NCBI GenBank assembly: GCA_039105265.1 | Contig: JAPFFF010000008.1 | Coordinates: 558,001-622,000 of the forward strand | Direction: 5' to 3' | Origin: Tritrichomonas musculus | Lineage: Eukaryota; Parabasalia; Tritrichomonadida; Tritrichomonadidae | Length of the DNA: 64,000 bases | Shown here: positions 9,036 to 16,738 of the stretch, piece by piece | Layout: each line of letters begins with the position of its first letter | Position numbering within the stretch: position 1 is the stretch's first letter | The notes under the pieces: model-generated | Databases searched by the model: none | What the model saw: only the letters and a program-made list of their open reading frames with translations | What the model was told of the DNA's origin: nothing | Made by a program: the position numbers and the translations under genes

Positions 9036-9560
9036 ATGATTAAGAAGAGGGGTACAACCAATGGAGTTCAAGCAAATGTATCTTTAGAACCATCAGCAGC
9101 TGCATCATCTACATCAAACATCAACAACAACATTATTATTAATAAGAGAGATGATGGCAAGGAAGACATTGTTATTACAAGAGACATTGGAGTGCAAACT
9201 GAACCTGTTGAAGTTGAACCAGATGTACGTAATGTTATACTTGAAGCATATGCACAAATACTACTTAATCAAGACAAAGCACTACTAGCTAACATTATAT
9301 CAAAGAAATGCATCATAGTACCTATTGAATCTCTTAGCAACATCATCAAAGCAATACTACATGTTAGTGAGGTTGAAGTACAACTTAATGAAGATGTTGG
9401 ATGTTGTGCAACTAAGAGCAATCCAATAAGAAAAATAGATGCTATTAAGATTATTAAAGATAATGGAGAGGTAGTCATTGACTTGAAACAAGTATATAAT
9501 AAAGAATATAATGAGCTTGTTAATAATTATCATGTATGCTTAAAATATTGCATAGTATAA
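9036..9560 (+). CDS. Conserved hypothetical protein with GVQTE motif, 174 aa (element 1)
   Basis: The first 60 residues are low complexity (Ser/Ala/Asn-rich) and hold DIGVQTEP at 50-57, the clearest LC8-like site in the element. The rest is a helical-looking domain (DVRNVILEAYAQILLNQDKALLANII) with three cysteines (GCC and a late C). No enzyme motif. It is the last gene of the uninterrupted plus-strand row; after it the coding strands alternate. One amino-acid change from element 2. Confidence 0.62.
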   Translation: MIKKRGTTNGVQANVSLEPSAAASSTSNINNNIIINKRDDGKEDIVITRDIGVQTEPVEVEPDVRNVILEAYAQILLNQDKALLANIISKKCIIVPIESLSNIIKAILHVSEVEVQLNEDVGCCATKSNPIRKIDAIKIIKDNGEVVIDLKQVYNKEYNELVNNYHVCLKYCIV

Positions 9561-9613
9561 AAAAAGACATATATAAAAAAAACTTAAAATTAGAAGTAAT
9601 TATTTTTTTACTC

Positions 9614-9985
9614 TTACTCCTTGTCTTTTGGAGATGAAGCTTCTTGTTCATCTTCATCATCTTCTTCTTGTGTCTCTTGCGAGTCAGGCACTATAGGCAC
9701 GTGAAAGCCAATAGATTTTGGTGTTGTAGATTGAGGAATCTTTTTATGAAAAACCTCGCAGGTAGTGAGATTCATTTGAGTAAGTGCTTCAGCAATCTTG
9801 TTCATGTTTGCTTGTATCAAAGGGTCATAGATGGTGCAGACATTAGATGATGTCGAGTTTATTATTTTTTGGTTGAACAGAAATATCACCTCTTTAATAG
9901 CATTGGCTATTTCAACATGAGCATTTTTGATAGCTAGCTTTTGCTGTTTTTGGAATTCTTTGAAGTCATTTCCAGAACGCGACAT
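9614..9985 (-). CDS. Minus-strand hypothetical protein with acidic tail, 123 aa (element 1)
   Basis: Helical N-terminal part (FKEFQKQQKLAIKNAHVEIANAIKEVIFLFNQ) that could form a coiled coil, a central region with NMNKIAEALTQMNL, and a strongly acidic tail (EEDDEDEQEASSPKDKE). The protein is unchanged in element 2 (53687-54058), which supports the minus-strand reading over the overlapping plus-strand frame. Its start is 76 bases from the divergent basic-protein gene, so the two would share a short promoter region. Function unknown; an acidic chaperone-like or regulatory protein is possible. Confidence 0.62.
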   Translation of the reverse strand: MSRSGNDFKEFQKQQKLAIKNAHVEIANAIKEVIFLFNQKIINSTSSNVCTIYDPLIQANMNKIAEALTQMNLTTCEVFHKKIPQSTTPKSIGFHVPIVPDSQETQEEDDEDEQEASSPKDKE

Positions 9986-10061
9986 TTTAAAAAATGAAGT
10001 GATTTTGTTTGCGAATATTCAATTTTCAAAAATAATTCAATTTTTTTTCTCGAATGAAATC

Positions 10062-10352
10062 ATGAGCCAAAATTTAGATTTGGGTGAGTTCAAGGAAACA
10101 GCTATCATCAAGAAGTTGAAGAAGTCCAAGAGTAACAACAACCTCAAAAATATTGATACTGCAAAAACTGAAACAACAGAAAAACGTGGTAGAAAGCAAA
10201 AGTATGCAACTGTTGAAGAACGAAATGAAGCACGTAAACAACAGCAAAAGGCATATCGTGAAAGAAAGAAAAGAGAAGTACAAAGTATGAAGGAAAAAAT
10301 AATGTCGTATGAAAGCAAAAAGGTAGCTTATGAGGAAAAAGGTAGCTTATGA
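10062..10352 (+). CDS. Small basic, bZIP-like protein (element 1)
   Basis: I start it at the ATG giving SQNLDLGEF (96 aa) rather than at an upstream in-frame ATG inside the divergent neighbour. It has a Lys-rich region, an AT-hook-like KRGRKQK patch, then ERNEARKQQQKAYRERKKREV, which resembles the basic region of bZIP factors, followed by a short helix. There is no clear long leucine zipper. DNA or RNA binding and a role in regulation of the element are plausible. The gene's last codons run into the 19-bp tandem repeat that fills 10322-10568, so its C-terminus depends on that repeat. Confidence 0.55.
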   Translation: MSQNLDLGEFKETAIIKKLKKSKSNNNLKNIDTAKTETTEKRGRKQKYATVEERNEARKQQQKAYRERKKREVQSMKEKIMSYESKKVAYEEKGSL

Positions 10353-10568
10353 GGAAAAAGGTAGCTTATGAGGAAAAAGGTAGCTTATGAGGAAAAAGGT
10401 AGCTTATGAGGAAAAAGGTAGCTTATGAGGAAAAAGGTAGCTTATGAGGAAAAAGGTAGCTTATGAGGAAAAAGGTAGCTTATGAGGAAAAAGGTAGCTT
10501 ATGAGGAAAAAGGTAGCTTATGAGGAAAAAGGTAGCTTATGAGGAAAAAGGTAGCTTATGAGGAAAAA
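10322..10568. repeat. 19-bp minisatellite, 13 copies (element 1)
   Basis: Thirteen head-to-tail copies of the unit GGTAGCTTATGAGGAAAAA, essentially without variation. Because 19 is not a multiple of 3, the unit cycles through all frames. The array begins in the last codons of the basic-protein gene and ends just before the convergent minus-strand gene at 10600-11025. The same array, with about 11 copies, is in element 2 (54436-54644). Confidence 0.95.
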
Positions 10569-10599
10569 CATGTAAAAAAAAAAAAAAACTTTTTTTTAG

Positions 10600-11025
10600 T
10601 TATTCATTTTTCTTGTAGTACATTGTGATGAACTTCTTGTTTCTTTTCACTTTCTTATGTGTAAAGTGTCTCTTTGTTCCATCGAGATGCCCGAAACCAA
10701 GTCGAGTAATAGATAGTTCATGACCAAAGAACATGTTGTACAAGTTAACAATGTCTCTTGCAGGATAACAATCTTTTTCGAGGCTGTCAAACCATTCATC
10801 ATACCTCTTTTTTTGTTTTGCTCGAAGTCGATGTGCATCATTTTCAAGAGCATGAGCATAATTTTCACACATCGTTCTTAAATTTGATGTATCATCTTCA
10901 ACTTTTAGTTGAGATATTTTTTTCGACATGTTTATATTAATTTTGTAGTCGAATGAATCATGATCTTTAGGAGGTGTTTGTTTTTGTAAAATATCTTCTA
11001 TTTTATCTTCTTCTTCATTCATCAT
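10600..11025 (-). CDS. Minus-strand hypothetical protein, 141 aa (element 1)
   Basis: Acidic start (NEEEDKIEDILQK), a helical middle (NLRTMCENYAHALENDAHRLRAKQKKRYDEWF) and a basic C-terminus (KRHFTHKKVKRNKK). One amino-acid change from the copy at 54672-55097, which supports a real gene. Two adjacent ATGs allow a start at Met1 or Met2. The 190-base AT-rich gap to the divergent coiled-coil gene is the largest promoter-like gap in the element. No family recognised. Confidence 0.6.
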   Translation of the reverse strand: MMNEEEDKIEDILQKQTPPKDHDSFDYKININMSKKISQLKVEDDTSNLRTMCENYAHALENDAHRLRAKQKKRYDEWFDSLEKDCYPARDIVNLYNMFFGHELSITRLGFGHLDGTKRHFTHKKVKRNKKFITMYYKKNE

Positions 11026-11215
11026 TAATAAAATAATAGTGATATTAATAAATATATTTTTTTAAAATTTCAATATATTTTATTTTTTTTAATTCAATTT
11101 TTGAATTTTTATAGTGTATTTAACTTTTTCAAAGAAAAATATCTACCTTCGAGTTTTTCTACGAAATTTAAAATTTAGTGATATCAACTAGAAAATAGAT
11201 CATTTTTATACTTGT
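11026..11215. promoter_or_regulatory. AT-rich divergent promoter region (element 1)
   Basis: A 190-base gap between the start codons of the divergent genes at 10600-11025 (minus) and 11216-12634 (plus). It is very AT-rich with long T and A runs and contains short inverted stretches (TTCAATTTTTGAATTTTT). Its position implies promoters on both strands. No known factor site is recognised. Nearly the same sequence lies at 55098-55287. Confidence 0.45.
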
Positions 11216-12634
11216 ATGTCATACAACTACAGCTCAGACAGCGATGTTAGTCTATTTGACTCGATCGAGCAATCGGGTCAACAAGCTCCACCATCAGATC
11301 CGCCATCAGCTCCACCCACAGAAGATTGGATCAAGAACATGACCCCAGAACAACTCGAATCCATGAGACAGTTCATCATGAAGCAGCAAGAAGAAGCAGC
11401 AGCTAGATTAAAGAAGAAGCAGCAAGAAGAAGAAGCAGCTAGATTGAAGAAGAAGCAAGAAGAAGAAGAAGCAGCAAGATTGAAGAAGCAGCAAGAAGAA
11501 GAAGAAGCAGCTAGATTGAAGAAGCAGCAAGAAGAAGAAGCAAGAAGGAAGAAGAAGCAAGAAGAAGAAGCATTAGCAAGATTGAAGCAAGAAGACGATG
11601 CAAGAAGGAAGAATCCATATGTTCCATATGTTCCAATTTCCAATAAAGTCTTTCCACCACCTCGCTCATATAATATAATACAAGTTCCTCCACCTCCTCC
11701 ACCTCCTTCTAATCAACAAATACCACCACCTCCAAGAGTTCTCGCTAGACCATCTGCATTTGTCGAGAATCAAAAACTCGGTTCCAATCCAAAAGAAGAA
11801 ACAAAGATAGAAGGAGAAGAAGAAGAAGTTGATCATGAACAAGAACCATCACCAGCTCGCAAAGAACCATATAAGCCACCGAAAAGTGTTCATGAAATGA
11901 AATCCAATAGTGATTATAAGGAGGATAATGTTCGTCCATTCGACTTTCGAGAAGAAATGGAACAATTAATAGAAGAAAATGAAAACTTGAAAGAACGATT
12001 AACGAAGTTGGAGGAGAAAATGACTGGTGTAGAATTTCACATTGAAGACATCAATCACAATGCTGAAGAACTCAGGAAAGACATTGATAATAACGACGAA
12101 TACGCACTCGAGCTGATGAAATTGGAACTTGCTCCAAAAAAGGTGGCGAAGTACATTAACAAAATTCACGATCTAAAGAAGGACGTGTCAGATCTCAAAA
12201 ATGCTCAACAAGCTGGTCCTCCAACAGATGATGCATTTGCTGAAAAGTTGGCAAGATCGAACTTGATGATGAAAGAAGCTGATTATCTTCGAAACATGTT
12301 GGAAGCTGTTGAATCATATGACAAGAAAAAAGCACCAGATCAGATAAGCGTGTTCAAGTCCTATGGATGGAAGTTGTCCAATTGCGTTTATCATCTTCGA
12401 CAATACTTATCACAAGAAGAGAAAGAGAAGTTGGACAAAGCATGCAGCTTCGAGAGAAGTGGAAGGAAGCAATCACCGAAGCAAGTGCTGAAAGCCATGA
12501 GGCAATGGGGTGAATCAATGGAGAAGAACGAAATTCAACGGAACTCTGAATCGAAGGTGAAAGGAAATGAGTTCCAATATCATTTTCCACATCTCGATGA
12601 TAATGTCGTTGATGATGATGATTACCCCCAATAA
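11216..12634 (+). CDS. Coiled-coil, Glu/Lys-repeat and proline-rich protein (element 1)
   Basis: Protein of 472 aa. Residues 45-135 are a repetitive helix built on units like QEEEEAARLKK, a long single alpha-helix or coiled coil. Next comes a proline-rich segment (VPPPPPPPSNQQIPPPP) near 160-175, an acidic linker, and from about 235 a second coiled coil (EEMEQLIEENENLKERLTKLEEKM) leading to a more globular C-terminus (DQISVFKSYGWKLSNCVYHLRQYLS). It could be a structural rod or scaffold. The copy in element 2 is clearly more divergent than neighbouring genes and is broken. Repetitive DNA makes this the least stable gene of the element. Confidence 0.7.
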   Translation: MSYNYSSDSDVSLFDSIEQSGQQAPPSDPPSAPPTEDWIKNMTPEQLESMRQFIMKQQEEAAARLKKKQQEEEAARLKKKQEEEEAARLKKQQEEEEAARLKKQQEEEARRKKKQEEEALARLKQEDDARRKNPYVPYVPISNKVFPPPRSYNIIQVPPPPPPPSNQQIPPPPRVLARPSAFVENQKLGSNPKEETKIEGEEEEVDHEQEPSPARKEPYKPPKSVHEMKSNSDYKEDNVRPFDFREEMEQLIEENENLKERLTKLEEKMTGVEFHIEDINHNAEELRKDIDNNDEYALELMKLELAPKKVAKYINKIHDLKKDVSDLKNAQQAGPPTDDAFAEKLARSNLMMKEADYLRNMLEAVESYDKKKAPDQISVFKSYGWKLSNCVYHLRQYLSQEEKEKLDKACSFERSGRKQSPKQVLKAMRQWGESMEKNEIQRNSESKVKGNEFQYHFPHLDDNVVDDDDYPQ

Positions 12635-12717
12635 GATAGGTCATAACTAAAAAAATAATTTTTTTAACTTTTTCTTTGTTTTTATTTTTATCGTTTCACT
12701 TTTATTTTAGGTTAAAC

Positions 12718-15700
12718 ATGAACAAGGACATTGAAGATAATTTTTTAGATGCTATTGGAGATGTCTATGCTGATACAAAATCACAGTTTCGTCGTGAATA
12801 TAATCGACGTGCAAAACAATACCAAAAGAAAGACAAATTTAAAGAAGAAATGAGGAAGCTCATGATTCCTGCAGGACAAGGTATTGGTTTTGCTACAGAC
12901 ATCAATCAAGATGAAGATAAGAGGTACGCATTTACGGAAGCACTACGACAGATACATAAAAAGAAAAATGTTGGAAGACCTATTGTTAAAGCAATTGCAC
13001 TTGATGGAACTTATAAGTACTTCACACTCAGTGATAAGCACAACATCGAAAGTACATTAGGTCATATAACAGGAGAACTTGATTTAAGTGAAGACCAATC
13101 AGACACTAATCCATATATCTCAAACATGTTCATTCCAGTTCGATATGAGGTACAATTTATTGACATGAACAAAACAAATGATGGTGTTCATTTTAGAACC
13201 AAGATGCAAGATATGGATACTCATGAAATCTATGATGATGAAGTCGAAATTGATGAAGACTATCGAAATACACCAGAAGGTAGTTTTTTCCCATACATCA
13301 ATCTATCACCTATAGACTTATCTACATACCAAATCTTTCATGAGGTAAGGAAAGAGAACTACAGAGATAATTGTTTTGTATATGCTTGTATACAATCAGG
13401 TGTGTTCACTGATGATGAAATAGATGACTTACGATTTTTTGTTCAAACAAGAGCCATACCCAATAACAAGATAGAAGAAGTAGCTAAAAAGTTCAAGTGC
13501 AATTTTAGTATCATTAGAATTGTTGAACAACCTGATAAATACAAGTATGAAACAAGAATCAACACCAGAAAGAAAAAATGGTCTGTTGATTTTAAAAGAG
13601 AAGTTAACCTGATATTGTTCAAAGACCATTATATGCTCAACAGGAAAATACCTTGTACATTATTCTACCTTCAACACTATGAAGAACTTGATAGAACATT
13701 TGCATATATGCCTTTTGACAAAAGATGTATGATAGCAAGATTGGAGAAAAATGGAAAGACTGTCAAAGACTATAAACATGAAGGAATCAAACCAATAACC
13801 TTTTTCCAAAAGATGTTTGAGTTACATCTATTTGAAGAAATCAAAGCATGCGAAATGGATATTATCAACACAACTGAATATGAACATGTTAATGACTATG
13901 TAAGTCTCGAATATAATGCAGAACATAGTACAAGACTCATTGAGAATAATAAAAAGAAACAAAATACATGGTCAAGGATTTATTATAGCGACTTCGAAAC
14001 AAACTCGACAGTCAGTCCACATATACCATATCTCAATTGTACGATCTTTCGAGATGGAGCCAACATACATAAAATATCTATTCAAGGTGAAGATTGTGGA
14101 CAGAAGCTCTTGAATTATTTATGGAGTGGCTCATTAACATATTTTCATAACCTCAAGTATGATGCATGTTTTTTCATTAACACACCTGGATGGGATACAC
14201 AGATAACAGAACGAAGTGGAACTGTGTTGCAAATCATCATGACATTATTCGAAGAAGGTACAAGGAAAGTCAAAAAGCGATTAACATTCAGGAACTCATA
14301 TAGTATAATACCTCAAGCATTAAGTAAATTTGCTACAATGTTCAACCTCAATGTTCACAAGGAAGTCATGGCATATAAGCTATATACACAAGAGAACATT
14401 CAAAGAAGAATTGTTGATGCTACTGAGTTCCAACAGCAATACATCGATGAAAATGCAGATAAGTTATCGAAAGCACAACTTGATGCAAACTGCAAGCAGA
14501 TTATCGAAAATGCAAAAATCGCAAATTGCTATAATGATGGCAAAATCGACATCATTAAATATGCCATCTTCTATTGTTTCAAGGACTGTATTGTTTTGAT
14601 GAAGGGAATGGAAAAATTTAATGAAGACCTGAAAGCAGTCTTTAAAGAGACAAAGACAGATATGTATGGTGTTCATGATTTTATATCTATAAGTGCTATT
14701 GGATACTGCTTTGCCAAGAAATATGGTTGCTTTGATGGATGTTATGAACTATCAGGTAAGTGTCAAGACTTCATACAACGATGTGTCTCTGGTGGAAGAA
14801 CAATGACAGCAGGTAATGAAAAGCAATACATCGAAGGAAAGATACAAGACTTTGATGCAGTTAGCTTATATCCATCTGCAATGTATGTTATGGATGGTAT
14901 ACCATTAGGAAGACCTAAAGTAATACCACAAGGTACAACACATGAACAACTTATGCAATATGATACATTCTTTATCGAAGTCAACATCAAGAAACTCGAA
15001 TGTAAATCAAAAGAGCCATATAAATTTGGACAAGTATTTACAAGGAATGAAGCAGGTAGTAAAATATTCGGCAATTTCCTTGTTGACCATTATTATATCG
15101 ATAAAGTAGGTCTCATGGACTTGTTCGAATTTTATGATGTTGAATATGAGTTAATACGTGGCTATTACTTTGATGAAGGATTTAACAAGAAAATCAATGA
15201 GTTCATTGAGAAGCTCTTTAATCTCAGGGCAAGTTATAAAAAGCAAAAGAACCCTCTTGAACAAACAATAAAGCTCCTCCTCAACTCCATATATGGCAAG
15301 TCAATATTGAAAGCAACAAAGACTGAAACCAAGACAGTACCAAAAAGCCAACTATACAAGTACCTCTGGAGGAACTACAACTTTATCAAGGAGGTTGTTG
15401 AAGATGCTAATATTGATAAGTGCTATGTCAAGAAGTTGAAACCAATTAATGACCATTTCAACCTACCTCAATTTGGTGCAAGCGTTCTCTCTTGGAGTAA
15501 GCACTTAATGAACAGGGTTATGGCTACAGCTGAGCAAGCAGGTATACCTATCTTTTATCAAGATACTGATAGTATGCATGTACTTGAAAAAGATGTACCA
15601 AGGATAGCTGACTTATTCCAGTTCAAGTATCATCAACCTCTTATTGGAAAAAATATGTGTCAGTTTCATAATGACTTTGATGAGTTCGAAGGTAGTCAGG

Positions 15701-15993
15701 GAGAAATACACTCAAGAAAACTCATTGCACTTGGTAAAAAGAGCTACCTCGATATCTTGGTTGATGAACAAGGAAATGAAGGATATCATATTAGACTCAA
15801 AGGAATTCCAAAACAAGTTATTCTCAACAAGTGCAAAAGGATGGATATCTCAGTTGAAGAGCTTTTTGAAAGAATGCATGAAGGAGAAAGCATGACATTT
15901 GATTTGTTGGATGGTTCGAATGCATTCAGGAAGTCAAAGACATTTCAACAAACCAACCTACCCAAATTTGCACGTACTCTTAGGTTTACGTAG
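12718..15993 (+). CDS. POLB: Protein-primed DNA polymerase B with OTU-like N-terminal domain (element 1)
   Basis: I start it at the ATG of NKDIEDNFLDAIG (1091 aa); the frame is open upstream only through T-rich leader. Residues about 210-310 resemble an OTU-type cysteine protease: Cys219 in RDNCFVYAC and His304 in LFKDHYML. The 3'-5' exonuclease follows: Asp425/Glu427 (YSDFETN), Asp482 (FHNLKYDACFF) and Asp623 (YCFKDC). Polymerase motif A is FDAVSLYPS (Asp713), motif B KLLLNSIYG (Lys852), motif C QDTDS (Asp949, Asp951). These are the hallmarks of the protein-primed family B enzymes that copy Polintons from their ends. The gene's last 8 bases overlap the convergent gene at 15986-16735. Confidence 0.95.
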   Translation: MNKDIEDNFLDAIGDVYADTKSQFRREYNRRAKQYQKKDKFKEEMRKLMIPAGQGIGFATDINQDEDKRYAFTEALRQIHKKKNVGRPIVKAIALDGTYKYFTLSDKHNIESTLGHITGELDLSEDQSDTNPYISNMFIPVRYEVQFIDMNKTNDGVHFRTKMQDMDTHEIYDDEVEIDEDYRNTPEGSFFPYINLSPIDLSTYQIFHEVRKENYRDNCFVYACIQSGVFTDDEIDDLRFFVQTRAIPNNKIEEVAKKFKCNFSIIRIVEQPDKYKYETRINTRKKKWSVDFKREVNLILFKDHYMLNRKIPCTLFYLQHYEELDRTFAYMPFDKRCMIARLEKNGKTVKDYKHEGIKPITFFQKMFELHLFEEIKACEMDIINTTEYEHVNDYVSLEYNAEHSTRLIENNKKKQNTWSRIYYSDFETNSTVSPHIPYLNCTIFRDGANIHKISIQGEDCGQKLLNYLWSGSLTYFHNLKYDACFFINTPGWDTQITERSGTVLQIIMTLFEEGTRKVKKRLTFRNSYSIIPQALSKFATMFNLNVHKEVMAYKLYTQENIQRRIVDATEFQQQYIDENADKLSKAQLDANCKQIIENAKIANCYNDGKIDIIKYAIFYCFKDCIVLMKGMEKFNEDLKAVFKETKTDMYGVHDFISISAIGYCFAKKYGCFDGCYELSGKCQDFIQRCVSGGRTMTAGNEKQYIEGKIQDFDAVSLYPSAMYVMDGIPLGRPKVIPQGTTHEQLMQYDTFFIEVNIKKLECKSKEPYKFGQVFTRNEAGSKIFGNFLVDHYYIDKVGLMDLFEFYDVEYELIRGYYFDEGFNKKINEFIEKLFNLRASYKKQKNPLEQTIKLLLNSIYGKSILKATKTETKTVPKSQLYKYLWRNYNFIKEVVEDANIDKCYVKKLKPINDHFNLPQFGASVLSWSKHLMNRVMATAEQAGIPIFYQDTDSMHVLEKDVPRIADLFQFKYHQPLIGKNMCQFHNDFDEFEGSQGEIHSRKLIALGKKSYLDILVDEQGNEGYHIRLKGIPKQVILNKCKRMDISVEELFERMHEGESMTFDLLDGSNAFRKSKTFQQTNLPKFARTLRFT

Positions 15994-16735
15994 TTAACAC
16001 ATCATTGACATCAGTCGAGTTAGATGGTTTAATTTTGATAGTTATGAACAAAGGACTTTTTAACAATATCGGCTGGTATTGAAAATCTACTAAACTTAAT
16101 TCTAAAAACTTTAATGAATCTGTATATGTTTTTATTTTTAATGGTTTACTTTCAGTTTCGAAATCATATATAAGTGGTTTATTATCTAAAGTGAATGTAT
16201 TTATACTACCAATGACTGAAGGTGTATATTGTTGTTCACCTATATTCGAGTATATGGCATTACCTTGTAGAGATACTAGATACAACTTAGTATGATTTAA
16301 TATTGGGATGTCTTTAATATTATATGTTGCATTTGATGGTAACACAATAGGCAATGAAGTATTATATAAACCAGTTAATAAAGCAGCCCTATGGGAAATA
16401 GAGGTTATTGTTAACGGTGTTTGTGTCTTTATTGTAAATGTACGAGTAGTATCATTATATTTAAAAGATACCTCCGCAAGCGGATTTAAAACTGCTTCTA
16501 TTTGCTTGATGGTATAATTATATCTATCTTCGAATTTAAGCTTGAATGGAATACTGTTATGTGTAAACTCTATATAATCATCTTTCGTACTCAACATAAT
16601 ATTACTTATTGTATTAATTGAAGATACAAAATATTTAATATATTTACACTTCCATGGTATATCCAAATTGATAGATACCTTATTATATTCATCAGCATTT
16701 GTACTCTGCACTGATACTAACATTTTATAATTCAT
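15986..16735 (-). CDS. Minus-strand conserved protein, candidate virion protein (element 1)
   Basis: Protein of 249 aa, beta-rich, with a conserved-looking centre (ISHRAALLTGLYNTSLPI, KLYLVSLQGNAIYSNI) and an ending of LELSLVDFQYQPILLKSPLFITIKI. Beta-rich proteins ending in a similar block occur in Polintons and large DNA viruses as minor virion proteins; that match is from memory of the general pattern, so it is tentative. It converges with the polymerase (8-base overlap). Its start codon lies only 3 bases from that of the giant fibre-like gene on the other strand. An alternative start at Met5 would widen the gap to 15 bases. The protein is unchanged in element 2. Confidence 0.58.
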   Translation of the reverse strand: MNYKMLVSVQSTNADEYNKVSINLDIPWKCKYIKYFVSSINTISNIMLSTKDDYIEFTHNSIPFKLKFEDRYNYTIKQIEAVLNPLAEVSFKYNDTTRTFTIKTQTPLTITSISHRAALLTGLYNTSLPIVLPSNATYNIKDIPILNHTKLYLVSLQGNAIYSNIGEQQYTPSVIGSINTFTLDNKPLIYDFETESKPLKIKTYTDSLKFLELSLVDFQYQPILLKSPLFITIKIKPSNSTDVNDVLTT

Positions 16736-16738
16736 AAA

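Noticed and set aside
9927-10061. Upstream start for the bZIP-like protein
   Set aside because: It lies inside the coding sequence of the divergent 123-aa gene and adds residues encoded by the promoter-like gap.
10322-10568. Possible CRISPR-like array
   Set aside because: Units are directly abutting 19-mers with no variable spacers, in a eukaryotic mobile element.
11278-11643. Ser/Cys/Phe-rich antisense frame opposite the Glu/Lys repeat
   Set aside because: Complement of the GAAGAAGAAGCA repeat; open only because the repeat lacks stop codons in that frame.
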